64,000 nt of DNA, taken from Agromyces allii. GTDB lineage: Bacteria > Actinomycetota > Actinomycetes > Actinomycetales > Microbacteriaceae. Every line of letters starts with the position of its first letter. The stretch's first letter is position 1. Below the pieces are notes generated by a model. It did no database searches, had not been told where the DNA came from, and worked only from the letters and a program-made list of their open reading frames with translations. Of this stretch, positions 1 to 8,832 are shown piece by piece. Made by a program: the position numbers and the translations under genes. The stretch is from positions 434,001 through 498,000 of the forward strand of contig NZ_WBIN01000001.1 of assembly GCF_009749385.1 (NCBI RefSeq), in the 5' to 3' direction.

Positions 1-41
1 GATTCCCGAGTGACGGGCGGCGCGACGCGGCATCCGCTCGG

Positions 42-47
42 TAGACT
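42..47 (+). promoter_or_regulatory. -10 box for the first small gene
   Basis: TAGACT matches the actinobacterial TANNNT -10 element. A start of transcription about 7 nt downstream would leave a leader of roughly 39 nt carrying the GAGGAGG ribosome site of the gene at 93. No convincing -35 is visible. Confidence 0.4.
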
Positions 48-92
48 GCCCTCGTGCGGTGATCACGCCGCGAGTTCGTCGAGGAGGTCGTC

Positions 93-269
93 GTGAGCGC
101 CGTTCTGTTCATCATCGCCATGGCCGTGTTCGTGTTCGGCATGTGGCTCATGGGCAACGCCACGCACATCGTCGGGTTCGAGGCGATCGTGTTCTTCGCC
201 GGGATCGTGTGCATCGCGATCTCGATGGCGATCCCGATGAGCTTCCTCGGCCGAAGCGACCGGGCCTGA
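93..269 (+). CDS. small two-helix membrane protein, function unknown
   Basis: A 58-residue reading frame opens with GTG 5 nt after a strong ribosome binding site (GAGGAGG, 81-87). The product is almost entirely hydrophobic: two membrane segments at about residues 3-22 and 28-50, then a short charged tail ending GRSDRA. It ends 10 nt before the AlaX-like gene, so the two are probably co-transcribed. I do not recognise the family. The perfect Shine-Dalgarno, GC-rich third positions and clean membrane topology support a real gene. Confidence 0.6.
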   Translation: MSAVLFIIAMAVFVFGMWLMGNATHIVGFEAIVFFAGIVCIAISMAIPMSFLGRSDRA

Positions 270-279
270 GCACCGCCCG

Positions 280-1155
280 ATGACCCTCCCCGCGCAGGAC
301 ACCCGCGTCACCTACCCGTCGGGCGAGCTCGTCCAGCGCGCCGTCGTGCTGCACGTCGAGCCCCTCGCCGACGGGCGGGTCGCCGTGCTGACCGATGTCA
401 CGAGCTTCCACCCGGTCGACGCGGCCTGGCCCGACCAGCCCGCCGACGTCGGCACGATCGCCGTCGACGGCACCGAGTCCGCCGTGCTCGACGCGGTGGT
501 CGCCGCGACCGACGGCACCGACCTCTTCGTCGGCTCCGACATCCCCGTGCGCAAGGGCACCGAGGGCTGGGCCTTCCTCGTCGCGCACCTGGTCGACGCG
601 GGCGCCGCGATCGCGGAGGGCGACGAGGTCGTCATCACGGCCGATCCTGCGGCGCGGCACGCCCTCTCGCTCGGCCACACGGCCTGCCACGCGGCATCCC
701 TCGCCCTGAACGCGGCCCTCGAGTCACGGTGGTCGAAGCCGGCTCGCACCGACGCGCTCGGCCGCCCCGACTTCGACGGCATCGCGATCGCGTCGAGCCG
801 CATCGAGCCGTTCGGATCGGTCGACCGGTACCGCCTCAACAAGTCGCTGCGCCGGGCCGGGTTCGATGTCGCGAGCCTCGTCGACGAAGACCTCGACGTG
901 CTCGCCCAGACCGTCACGGCCACGGTCGTGTGGTGGATCTCCTCCGGCTCCCCCGTGCGCGTCGACCGTGCCGGCGACGCACTCACCGATCGACGCACGT
1001 GGGTCGCCGAGCTGCCCGACGGCACGGCCGAGATCCCCTGCGGCGGCACGCACGTCGGCTCCCTCGGAGCCCTCGGCGAGGCCCGCATCGCCTTCGAGCT
1101 CGTCGACGACGAGGGCACGCCCGTGCTCGAGATGCGCACGCGCGTCACCGGCTGA
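280..1155 (+). CDS. AlaX-like alanyl-tRNA editing / metal-dependent hydrolase
   Basis: This 291-residue protein carries the two halves of the zinc site of the AlaRS editing (AlaX) superfamily: HTACH (H133, H137) and CGGTH (C254, H258). Free-standing AlaX proteins hydrolyse Ser or Gly mischarged onto tRNA-Ala in the cytoplasm. The N-terminal 125 residues form the beta-rich translation-factor-like part seen in longer AlaX proteins, and there is no aminoacylation domain. It follows the small membrane gene by 10 nt and is followed by a separate leaderless promoter. The exact specificity (Ser, Gly or other) cannot be read from the sequence. Confidence 0.8.
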   Translation: MTLPAQDTRVTYPSGELVQRAVVLHVEPLADGRVAVLTDVTSFHPVDAAWPDQPADVGTIAVDGTESAVLDAVVAATDGTDLFVGSDIPVRKGTEGWAFLVAHLVDAGAAIAEGDEVVITADPAARHALSLGHTACHAASLALNAALESRWSKPARTDALGRPDFDGIAIASSRIEPFGSVDRYRLNKSLRRAGFDVASLVDEDLDVLAQTVTATVVWWISSGSPVRVDRAGDALTDRRTWVAELPDGTAEIPCGGTHVGSLGALGEARIAFELVDDEGTPVLEMRTRVTG

Positions 1156-1222
1156 GGCCGGGCACGCGCGACGCGCCGCCGCCGGGCTTCGCCGAACCGG
1201 ACGGACGCCCCCTCAGCGGGGT

Positions 1223-1228
1223 TACGAT
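1223..1228 (+). promoter_or_regulatory. -10 box, leaderless start at 1236
   Basis: TACGAT lies 7 nt before the GTG at 1236 and no Shine-Dalgarno is present, so transcription probably starts at the start codon. Confidence 0.55.
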
Positions 1229-1235
1229 ATCCGCT

Positions 1236-1730
1236 GTGGGTATTCGCATCGAGAAGGTCGACCTGCCGGGCATCGGCGTGCGTCACGACCTGGTGACCGA
1301 AGGCGGGCGTCGCATCAGCGTCGTCTCGCACCGCGACGGCGAGCGCGATCTCGGCGTCTTCGACCGTGACGATCCCGACGCGTGCCGCGACTCGATCCAG
1401 CTGAACGACGACGAGGCGGCGGCGCTGGCCGACGTGCTCGGCGCCTCGGTCATGCTGAGCCGACTCACGAGCCTCAGCGACGAGACCGCGGGCCTCTACA
1501 CCGAGCAGATCGCCCTGCCGACCGATTCGCCGTATCTGAATCGCACGCTCGGCGAGACGAAGGCCCGAACCCGAACGCACGCGTCGATCGTGGCGATCGT
1601 GCGCGACGGCACGATCATCCCCTCCCCGACGCCCGCCGACCACCTGCGGGCGGGCGACGTCATCGTCGCCGTCGGAACACGAGAAGGACTCGACGGAGTA
1701 GCCAAGCTGCTCGCCAACGGCCCCGACTGA
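1236..1730 (+). CDS. TrkA-C (RCK_C) regulatory subunit of K+/H+ antiporter, KhtT-like
   Basis: The protein has 164 residues. Its N-terminal half (about 1-70) resembles the KhtT N-terminal domain, and its C-terminal half (about 80-160) is an RCK_C/TrkA-C domain with the typical LRAGDVIVAVGTREGL strand-turn-strand. In KhtTU systems this soluble subunit gates a membrane antiporter, and the next gene, 16 nt downstream, encodes that antiporter. In this group the C-domain senses a nucleotide such as c-di-AMP; whether this one does is inference. The GTG start was chosen because a -10 box sits 7 nt upstream and no ribosome site is seen. Confidence 0.75.
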   Translation: MGIRIEKVDLPGIGVRHDLVTEGGRRISVVSHRDGERDLGVFDRDDPDACRDSIQLNDDEAAALADVLGASVMLSRLTSLSDETAGLYTEQIALPTDSPYLNRTLGETKARTRTHASIVAIVRDGTIIPSPTPADHLRAGDVIVAVGTREGLDGVAKLLANGPD

Positions 1731-1746
1731 TCGCCGGGCGCCGCCG

Positions 1747-2940
1747 ATGCACGACACCACACTGCTGCTGATCGAAGTCGGCGCGCTGCTGCTCATCATG
1801 AGCCTGGCCGGGCGCCTCGCCCTGCGCATCGGCATGTCGCCGATCCCGTTCTACCTGGTCATCGGACTCGCGTTCGGCGAGGGCGGCCTCGTTCCGCTCG
1901 ACGCGAGCGCGGAGTTCCTCGAGGCCGGCTCCGAGATCGGCATCATCCTGCTGCTCGCCCTGCTCGGGCTGGAGTACACGGCGACCGAGCTCTTCGAGAG
2001 CCTGAAGTCCGCTCGCGCGGCGGGCATCGTCGACGCGCTCATGAACGCCGTGCCGGGCGCGCTCGTCGCGCTCATCATGGGCTGGGGTCCGCTCGCGGCG
2101 GTGGCCCTCGCGGGCGTCACCTGGGTGTCCTCGTCGGGCGTGGTCGCCATGATGCTGCGCGACCTCGGACGCCTGTCGAACCGCGAGACGCCCGCGATCC
2201 TCGGCGTGCTCGTGATCGAAGACCTGGCGATGGCGTTCTACCTGCCCGTGCTGTCGGCGCTCGCGGTCGGCGCGACGTTCCTGCAGGGCGCGGTCGGCGT
2301 CGCGATCGCCCTCGCCGTCGTGAGCGTGATCCTCTTCGTCGCGCTGCGGCACGGGCACATCGTGTCCAGGCTGTTCCCGGCCGACCAGTACGAGCCGCTG
2401 CTGCTCGGCGTGCTCGGCCTCACGATGCTCGTCGCCGGGCTCGCCGCGCAGGTGAGCGTGTCGTCCGCCGTGGGCGCGTTCCTCGTCGGCATCGCCCTGT
2501 CGGGCCGCGTCGCCGCGAACGCGAGCCGGGTGCTGACGCCGCTCCGCGACCTGTTCGCGGCCACCTTCTTCGTGTTCTTCGGCATCACGTCCGACTCGTC
2601 GTCGCTCTGGTCGATGGTGCTGCCGGCGTTCGTGCTCGCGGTCGTCACGATCGCCACGAAGGTCGTGACCGGCGCCTACGCGGCCAGGCGGGCGGGCGTC
2701 GGAACCCTCGGCCAGTGGCGTGCGGGCTTCACGCTCGCACCCCGCGGCGAGTTCTCGATCGTCATCGCGGGCATCGCGGTCGCCTCGGGGGCCGCGCCCG
2801 AACTCGCGCCGCTCGCGACCGCGTACGTGCTCATCACGATCATCTCGGGCACGTTCCTCGCGAGGGTCCCGGATGCCGCGTGGTTCCGCGCGATCGTGCG
2901 GCGTCGCGCCGCGCGGGCGACCGCGGCCGCCGCCGGGTAG
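1747..2940 (+). CDS. CPA2-family cation:proton antiporter, KhtU/KefB-like
   Basis: This 397-residue integral membrane protein has about 12 hydrophobic helices, matching the Na+/H+ exchanger (CPA2) fold. Typical features are the GLAFGEGGLVPLD segment near residue 40, the LGLEYTATEL region after helix 3, VIEDLAMAFYLPV around residues 158-170 (the conserved Asp pair region) and RGEFSIVIAG near 338. There is no C-terminal TrkA-N domain, so regulation must come from the separate RCK_C protein encoded just upstream. The pair most likely exports K+ or another monovalent cation in exchange for protons. Confidence 0.8.
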   Translation: MHDTTLLLIEVGALLLIMSLAGRLALRIGMSPIPFYLVIGLAFGEGGLVPLDASAEFLEAGSEIGIILLLALLGLEYTATELFESLKSARAAGIVDALMNAVPGALVALIMGWGPLAAVALAGVTWVSSSGVVAMMLRDLGRLSNRETPAILGVLVIEDLAMAFYLPVLSALAVGATFLQGAVGVAIALAVVSVILFVALRHGHIVSRLFPADQYEPLLLGVLGLTMLVAGLAAQVSVSSAVGAFLVGIALSGRVAANASRVLTPLRDLFAATFFVFFGITSDSSSLWSMVLPAFVLAVVTIATKVVTGAYAARRAGVGTLGQWRAGFTLAPRGEFSIVIAGIAVASGAAPELAPLATAYVLITIISGTFLARVPDAAWFRAIVRRRAARATAAAAG

Positions 2941-2963
2941 GCGACGACCCCGGCGACGCGCCG

Positions 2964-4088
2964 CTACTCGACCGTCGAGGAGCGCTCGGCCGCGGCATCC
3001 GCCCGGTCCTGCGCTGCGAGCTCCCGCGCGGCGGCGAGATCTGCCTCGATGTCGACGTCGGCCGCGAGCAGTTCGCGCACGCGCGGCACGACCTGGGTCG
3101 CGTAGCGCTCGATGCTGCCCATGATGGCCTCGTGCGAGAGGCCGCCGTTGGAGACCTTCATGTCGAAGCGCGTCGCACCGGTGACGCGCAGGGCGTCGGC
3201 GATGCGCTTCGCGACGGCCTCGGGCTCGCCCGCGTAGAGCGCGCCGTTGACGGCTTCGCTCTCGAAGTGCCCTCGGGTCGTCGGGCCCCAGCCTCGTTCG
3301 GCGCCGATCTTGTTCATCATGGCCTCGTAGTGCGGCCAGAGGGTGTCGAGCGCCTCGGCACGCGAGTCGGCGATGAAGCCGGGCGAGTGGATCGCGACGG
3401 GCTGCGGCTCGTGCCCGAACTGGTCGAGCGCGCGACGGTAGAGATCGGCAAGCGGCGCGAAGCGGGCCGCGCTGCCGCCGATGATGGCGAGTACGAGGGG
3501 CAGGCCATAATGCGCGGCGCGCACGACCGACTCGGGGCTTCCGCCCACGCCGATCCACGTCTTCAGCGAGCCGTGCTCGACGGTCGGGAACACGAGCTGG
3601 TCGGTGAGTGCGGGGCGCAGCTTGCCGCTCCACGTCACGGGCTCCTGCGGCAGCAGCGCGGCGAACAGTTCGAGCTTCTCGTCGAACAACTCCTGGTACT
3701 GGGCGAGGTCATAGCCGAAGAGCGGGAACGACTCGATGAACGACCCGCGCCCGAGGATCACCTCGGCGCGTCCGTTCGAGATGCCGTCGAGGGTCGCGAA
3801 GCGCTGGTGCACGCGCACGGGGTCGTCGCTGCTCAGCACGGTGACCGCCGATCCGAGGTGGATGCGCTCGGTGCGGGCTGCGATCGCGGCGAGCACGACC
3901 TCGGGTGCCGAGACGGCGAACTCGTGCCGGTGGTGCTCGCCGACGCCGAAGAAGTCGAGTCCCAGCCGGTCGGCGAGCACGCCCTCCTCGACGACATTGC
4001 GCAGCACCTGCGCGTGCGAGAGCTTCGCGCCGTTGGCGTCGAGGGTGATGTCGCCGAACGTGTCGACGCCGAACTCGTAGTGGGTCAT
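2964..4088 (-). CDS. LLM-class flavin-dependent oxidoreductase
   Basis: A 374-residue luciferase-like monooxygenase, a TIM-barrel enzyme that uses reduced FMN or F420. Family hallmarks are the start MTHYEFGVDTFGD, the EHHRHEFAVSAPEV segment around residue 50, and GRGSFIESFPLFG. The start was set at the second in-frame Met because AAGGCGG precedes it at a usable distance and the family begins there. It faces the F420-type NADP oxidoreductase divergently across about 220 nt. The substrate is not predictable. Confidence 0.8.
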   Translation of the reverse strand: MTHYEFGVDTFGDITLDANGAKLSHAQVLRNVVEEGVLADRLGLDFFGVGEHHRHEFAVSAPEVVLAAIAARTERIHLGSAVTVLSSDDPVRVHQRFATLDGISNGRAEVILGRGSFIESFPLFGYDLAQYQELFDEKLELFAALLPQEPVTWSGKLRPALTDQLVFPTVEHGSLKTWIGVGGSPESVVRAAHYGLPLVLAIIGGSAARFAPLADLYRRALDQFGHEPQPVAIHSPGFIADSRAEALDTLWPHYEAMMNKIGAERGWGPTTRGHFESEAVNGALYAGEPEAVAKRIADALRVTGATRFDMKVSNGGLSHEAIMGSIERYATQVVPRVRELLAADVDIEADLAAARELAAQDRADAAAERSSTVE

Positions 4089-4309
4089 GCTGTTTCCGCC
4101 TTCATCCGTATGCATTCGCATAGATCAACCGGGACTCCTCCGAGGCTATTCCCGCACCGCGACGGCCGCACCCCTCGGTCGGGCGGATGCCGCGCGGCGA
4201 CGTCGCGGGGCACCTCGCCGGGAATGCCGCATCCGCCCGATCGGTTGCACCCGATGCACACGCATGGAACCGCTCGGATCCGCAGGGGCGTGCGCGCGAG
4301 AATGGAGAC

Positions 4310-4969
4310 ATGCACGTGGCAGACCGGCCGTCGATCGGCATCTTCGGAGCGGGCAAGGTGGGCACCGCCCTCGCCCGCCTGCTCGTGGCATCCGGATACG
4401 AGGTCGTGATGGCGGGCTCGCCGCGCCAGACCGCACTCGACCTGCTCGTCTCGGTCGTCGCCCCCGGCGCGAAGGTCGCGTCGCCCGACGCGCTCGTCGC
4501 CGGGTCGGACGTGATCATCGTGGCCGTGCCGTTCGGCAAGGGCGGCACCGTGCCGTGGGACGACTTCGACGGCCGCATCGTGGTCGACGCCATGAACTAC
4601 TGGCCGCCCGTCGACGGCCACATCGCCGAGATCGACGCCGACGAGCGCTCGACGAGCGAGATCAACGCCGCACGCAACCCGAACGCCCGCGTCGTCAAGT
4701 CGCTGAACCACCTCGGCTACCACGAGATGGAGGACGACAGCATGGATGCCGGCTCTCCCCTGCGCCGCGCGCTCGCGGTCGTCGGCGACGACGCCGAGGC
4801 GCGAACGGTGCTCGCGCGCATCATCGACGACCTCGGCTTCGACGCGGTCGACGGCGGGCCGCTCGCCAACGGACGCGCGCTCGAGCCGGGGCATCCCGCG
4901 TTCGGCCGCGAGCTCGGCGCCGGCGAGCTGACCGCGCTCGTGGCTCCCGCCGCGGATCTCGTGGCCTGA
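4310..4969 (+). CDS. NADPH-dependent F420 reductase-like NADP oxidoreductase
   Basis: A 219-residue single-domain protein with an N-terminal Rossmann motif (GIFGAGKVGTALARLL) followed by the F420:NADP oxidoreductase fold. It includes a short NYWPPVDG stretch and VVKSLNHLGYHEM, the region corresponding to the KAFN segment of the family. Such enzymes pass hydride between NADP and F420 or a flavin. GGAG at 4304-4307 is only 2 nt from the ATG at 4310 but 8 nt from an in-frame GTG at 4316, so the true start may be 4316. The divergent LLM gene could use the reduced cofactor. Confidence 0.7.
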   Translation: MHVADRPSIGIFGAGKVGTALARLLVASGYEVVMAGSPRQTALDLLVSVVAPGAKVASPDALVAGSDVIIVAVPFGKGGTVPWDDFDGRIVVDAMNYWPPVDGHIAEIDADERSTSEINAARNPNARVVKSLNHLGYHEMEDDSMDAGSPLRRALAVVGDDAEARTVLARIIDDLGFDAVDGGPLANGRALEPGHPAFGRELGAGELTALVAPAADLVA

Positions 4970-5011
4970 CGAGCGGCACCGCCCGTGGCCTGAGGCGGTC
5001 CGATCGCGTCG

Positions 5012-5017
5012 TACGCT
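5012..5017 (+). promoter_or_regulatory. -10 box, leaderless start at 5025
   Basis: TACGCT ends 7 nt before the ATG at 5025, with no ribosome site between. Confidence 0.55.
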
Positions 5018-5024
5018 GGGTCGC

Positions 5025-6428
5025 ATGCCCGACTCCCCCACGGCGCCCGCACAGCCCGCACCGCCCGCACAGCCGTCCCCGCCCGCGCAGCCCGCTGTCC
5101 CGACCGTGCGCTCCGGCGCCCCCGAGCGCCTCTCCCGCATGATCGCGCTGCCGACGGTCTCGGCCGAGCTCGAGCAGCGCGGCATGGCCGACTTCGACGC
5201 CTTCCGCGACCTCCTGGCCGAGCTCTACCCGCTGACCCACGAGCACCTCGCGTTCGAGCAGGTGCACCCACTCGGCCTCCTCTTCCATTGGAAGGGCGCG
5301 AGCGACGCCGACCCGATCGTGCTCATGGCGCACTACGACGTCGTGCCCGCGGTCGAGGCCGACGGCTGGACGTTCCCGCCCTTCGAGGGCCGCATCCACG
5401 ACGGATCGGTCTGGGGCCGCGGCGCGCTCGACGACAAGGGCCCGATGCTCGTGCTGCTCGAGGCGGTCGAGAACCTGCTCGCCGACGGCGTCACGCCCGC
5501 GCGCGACGTGTATCTCTCGTTCGGCGGCAACGAGGAGGATCACGGCAGCGCCGGCAAGGCGATCGCCGACCTGTTCCAGGAGCGCGGCATCACGCCCTGG
5601 CTCGTGCTCGACGAGGGCGGTGCGGTCGTCGACGCGCCGCTCCCGTTCGTCGCCGTGCCGTCGGCGATGGTCGGCGTCGGCGAGAAGGGCATCGTGTCGC
5701 TGCGCCTCGAGGCCGAGAGCAAGGGCGGGCACGCCTCCGCCCCGCCCACGCACACGCCCACCGACCGCATCGCGCGCGCGGTGCACCGTCTGCACCCCAA
5801 TCCCTTCCCGAAGCGCGTTCCGGTCTCGGCGCGCGCGATGCTGCGCAGCTTCACGCCGCACACGAAGGGCGCTCCCAAGCTGCTCCTGCAGGCCCTCACC
5901 GCGCTGCCGTGGGTCACGGCCCGCGTGTTCGCGCGGCTCGGCGGCGAGCCCGCGGCGATCGTGCACACGACCGTCGCGGCGACCATGCTCGAGGGCGGCA
6001 CGGCGCACAACGTGCTGCCGTCGCAGGCGGCCGCCGTGCTGAACCTGCGCATCGCGCCCGGCGAGACGGTCGCGGGCACGGCCGCGCGGGTGCGCCGCGT
6101 CATCCGCGATCCGCACGTCAGCGTCACCGTGCTCGACGGCAGCGAGCCGTCGCCCGAGTCGGCGACCGACAGCCCCGCCTTCCACGCGATCGAGGCGGCC
6201 GTCGCAGCCTCGTACCCCGAGGCGATCACCGCGCCGTACCTCGTCATGGCCGCCACCGACTCGCGCTGGTTCCACCGGTTCTCGCCCTCGGTGTTCCGGT
6301 TCGCGCCGCTCGCCATGACCGCCGCGCAGCGCGCCGCGATCCACGGCGTCGACGAGTCCGTCACGTTCGACAGCCTCGAACGCGGCGAGCGGTTCCACCG
6401 CGCGCTCATCGCCTCGCTCACGGCCTGA
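5025..6428 (+). CDS. M20-family metallopeptidase (dipeptidase/deacylase-like)
   Basis: A 467-residue zinc exopeptidase of the M20/M25/M40 group. The metal and catalytic motifs are readable: MAHYDVVP (H103, D105), WGRGALDDKG (D136-D137), GGNEEDHGS (E170-E171) and LDEGG near 198. The inserted dimerisation domain follows (SKGGHASAPP, near 238). The first 25 residues are an Ala/Pro-rich tail with imperfect PAQP repeats, not a signal peptide, so the enzyme should be cytoplasmic. The usual C-terminal GGTDSR-type motif appears as AATDSRWF. It probably cleaves small peptides or N-acyl amino acids. Confidence 0.85.
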   Translation: MPDSPTAPAQPAPPAQPSPPAQPAVPTVRSGAPERLSRMIALPTVSAELEQRGMADFDAFRDLLAELYPLTHEHLAFEQVHPLGLLFHWKGASDADPIVLMAHYDVVPAVEADGWTFPPFEGRIHDGSVWGRGALDDKGPMLVLLEAVENLLADGVTPARDVYLSFGGNEEDHGSAGKAIADLFQERGITPWLVLDEGGAVVDAPLPFVAVPSAMVGVGEKGIVSLRLEAESKGGHASAPPTHTPTDRIARAVHRLHPNPFPKRVPVSARAMLRSFTPHTKGAPKLLLQALTALPWVTARVFARLGGEPAAIVHTTVAATMLEGGTAHNVLPSQAAAVLNLRIAPGETVAGTAARVRRVIRDPHVSVTVLDGSEPSPESATDSPAFHAIEAAVAASYPEAITAPYLVMAATDSRWFHRFSPSVFRFAPLAMTAAQRAAIHGVDESVTFDSLERGERFHRALIASLTA

Positions 6429-6455
6429 GGGCCGCCCGCCCCGCACCATGGCGAA

Positions 6456-6486
6456 CGGATGCCGCGACGCGCCGTCGCGGCATCCG
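6456..6486 (+). terminator. hairpin terminator after the M20 gene
   Basis: A perfect 14-bp stem (CGGATGCCGCGACG, 6456-6469, with its complement at 6473-6486) closes a 3-nt loop. No T-run follows, as is common in high-GC actinobacteria. The stem contains two copies of the over-represented GGATGCCGC motif in opposite orientation. Confidence 0.6.
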
Positions 6487-6587
6487 CCCAGGTGTGACCG
6501 AAGCGTGATCAATCGGGGCCGATCTCGGAACGGGAGCGCTCCCACGAGGGCTTAGGGTGAATCCACCCCAACCCGAAGGAGCCCCCG

Positions 6588-8051
6588 ATGCCGCGTGCCG
6601 TCAGCCTCGGACCACTGGCCGCGATCGTCGGCTTCCTCGCGTTCGTCGAGTTCACCAGCGGCATCCTGCAGGGCTTCTACACGCCCATGCTCACCGACAT
6701 CGCGCGCAACCTCGGCATCCACGACGCCGACGTGAACTGGCTCGAGGGCACGCAGCTCATGCTGTCGGCGCTCGTCGTCCCCGCGTTCGCGAAGCTCGGC
6801 GACATGGTCGGCCACAAGCGCATGCTCGTGTGGTCGACGGCCATCACCGCGGCCGCGTCGTTCGTGCTGCCGTTCACCGACTCGTTCGCCGTCTTCCTGG
6901 CGGCCTGGGCGCTGCAGGGCTTCTACGTGGTCTGGCTGCCCCTCGAGATCGCGTTGATCTGGTCGCGCTCGCGTCGGGCCGGGCACCCTGCGTCGCTCAC
7001 GATGAAGTCGGCCGGCGTGCTCGTCGCCGCGCTCGAGATCGGCGCCATCTCCGGTGCCCTCGCGGGCGGCGCGCTGATCGACGTGCTCCCGCTCACGACG
7101 GTGCTCCTGATCCCCGCGATCGCGGTCACCGCGTGCTTCTTCGTCATCCTGTTCGGCGTGAAGGAATCGCCCGAACTCACGGGCGGCCGCCTCGACCTGG
7201 TCGGACTCGTGCTCATCTCCCTGGCGCTGCTGGCCGTCACCGGAGGCCTCAGCTTCCTGCGCCTCAACGGCGTCGCCGACCCGCTGTCGTGGGGGCTCAT
7301 CGTGCTCGGCATCGCCCTCGGTGCGGCGTTCGCACGGTTCGAGCTCCGCCACGACGACCCGCTCATCGACGTGCGCATGTTCGCGTCGCCGTCGCTTCGT
7401 CCGATCTTCATCACCGCCGGCCTGTTCGGCGTCAGCGTGCTCGGCGCCCAGGCCCCGCTGTCGACGTTCGCCCGCACCGACCCCGAGGTCTACGGCTACG
7501 GGCTCGGCACGCAGGGCTTCCAGACCTCGCTCCTCATCGGCGTCTACCTCATCGCGATGATCGCCGGCGCCCTCTCGTACTCCTCGATCGCGCGCAGGCT
7601 CACGCCCCGCATCACGCTCATGCTGGCCTCGTCGCTCGTCGCGATCGGCTACCTGCTGTTCGTGCCGCTGCACGACACCTACGCGCAGACGCTGACGAAC
7701 ATGATCATCGCGGGCCTCGGCTCGGGTGCGCTCGTCGCCGCCCTGCCGGCCGCAGCCGCGGCCGCCGCACCGTCGACGCAGACCGGTGTCGCCACGGGCC
7801 TCACGAACTCCGTCAAGACCGTCGGCGGGGCGATCGCCTCCTGCGTGTTCGGCATCGCGCTCGCGAGCCACGTCATCGGCGGATCGGGCGCAGAGGGTGC
7901 CGAGGGCACCGCCGGCTCGCTCTCGGGCTACCTCACCGTCTGGATCGTCTGCGGCCTCACGGCGGCGGTCTCGGTCGTGCTGCTCGCGTTCGTGCCGAAG
8001 CTCGCGTTCTCCGACGCCCCAGAGGTGCAGGAGCCCGCTGCCGTAAGCTGA
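6588..8051 (+). CDS. MFS transporter
   Basis: A 487-residue membrane protein with 12 to 14 hydrophobic helices. Major-facilitator features include AKLGDMVGHKRMLVWS at the helix 2-3 loop (near residue 68), AAFARFE between helices and a long central cytoplasmic loop. It is preceded by GAAGGAG at a good distance and a TAGGGT -10 about 35 nt upstream, so this gene has a conventional leader. It resembles drug/metabolite exporters of the DHA2 type, but the substrate is unknown. The AlkD-like gene follows after 24 nt. Confidence 0.8.
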   Translation: MPRAVSLGPLAAIVGFLAFVEFTSGILQGFYTPMLTDIARNLGIHDADVNWLEGTQLMLSALVVPAFAKLGDMVGHKRMLVWSTAITAAASFVLPFTDSFAVFLAAWALQGFYVVWLPLEIALIWSRSRRAGHPASLTMKSAGVLVAALEIGAISGALAGGALIDVLPLTTVLLIPAIAVTACFFVILFGVKESPELTGGRLDLVGLVLISLALLAVTGGLSFLRLNGVADPLSWGLIVLGIALGAAFARFELRHDDPLIDVRMFASPSLRPIFITAGLFGVSVLGAQAPLSTFARTDPEVYGYGLGTQGFQTSLLIGVYLIAMIAGALSYSSIARRLTPRITLMLASSLVAIGYLLFVPLHDTYAQTLTNMIIAGLGSGALVAALPAAAAAAAPSTQTGVATGLTNSVKTVGGAIASCVFGIALASHVIGGSGAEGAEGTAGSLSGYLTVWIVCGLTAAVSVVLLAFVPKLAFSDAPEVQEPAAVS

Positions 8052-8075
8052 CGCCGTGCGCGAAGGGGGCGCGAG

Positions 8076-8771
8076 ATGACGGATGCCGCTGGGCTGATCG
8101 CCGAGCTCGAGACCATCGCCACGCCCGAGGAACGGCAGAAGTACACGAGGTTCTTCCCGCCCGACGACTCGGCGCCGTTCATCGGCGTGCGCATGGGCCA
8201 GGTGTTCGAGCTCGCCAAGACAGCCCTCGACCTGCCCGTCGCCGAACTCGAGGCGCTGCTCGAGCAGTCGACGCACGAGGTGCGCGCGCTCGCCTGCAGC
8301 ATCATGGGCAAGTCGGCTGCCCACCGCCGCACCTCGGAGTCCCGACGGCACGAGCTCTACGACCTCTACCTGCGCCGCCACGCCCGCATCGACCAGTGGG
8401 ACCTCGTCGACCTCGCCGCACGCGATGTCGTCGGCGGCTGGCTGCTCGAGCGCGACCGCGCGCCGCTCCGCCGGCTCGCGGCATCCGGAGCCTGGCCCGA
8501 ACGACGCACGGCGCTCGTGGCGACGTTCGCGTTCCTCAAGCGCGGCGAGCTCGACGACGCCTACGCGATCGCCGAACCGCTCGCAGCCGACCAAGAGCCC
8601 TACGTTGCGAAGGCGCTCGGATGGGTGCTCCGCTCGGCGGGCGACCTCGATCGCGCGCGACTGACGGCGTTCCTCGAGCCGCGGGCGGCGGGCATGCCGC
8701 GGGTCGCCCTGCGTGCCGCGCTCGAGCACTACGACAAGCCCGAGCGGGCGCACATCCTCGCGATCGGCTGA
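8076..8771 (+). CDS. AlkD-like DNA alkylation repair protein
   Basis: A 231-residue, all-helical protein built from HEAT-like repeats, matching the DNA alkylation repair enzyme family (PF08713; AlkD/AlkC). The ARIDQWDLVDLAARDVVG segment around residues 107-124 corresponds to the AlkD DNA-binding and catalytic region, with the conserved W-D-x-x-D pattern. These glycosylases remove positively charged alkylpurines. The start follows GAAGGGGG; a TAAGCT -10 lies inside the 3' end of the preceding transporter gene, so it may have its own promoter as well as read-through. Confidence 0.75.
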   Translation: MTDAAGLIAELETIATPEERQKYTRFFPPDDSAPFIGVRMGQVFELAKTALDLPVAELEALLEQSTHEVRALACSIMGKSAAHRRTSESRRHELYDLYLRRHARIDQWDLVDLAARDVVGGWLLERDRAPLRRLAASGAWPERRTALVATFAFLKRGELDDAYAIAEPLAADQEPYVAKALGWVLRSAGDLDRARLTAFLEPRAAGMPRVALRAALEHYDKPERAHILAIG

Positions 8772-8832
8772 CCCGGTCTGCTTCGCGAGCGGCTGAGCCG
8801 GTCGGGCGCCGCACCTGCTGGCGGTACCCTCG

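Noticed and set aside
4102..6545. Several long minus-strand frames opposite the oxidoreductase and peptidase genes
   Set aside because: Arg/Ala/Gly-rich shadows without motifs, facing genes with clear family signatures.
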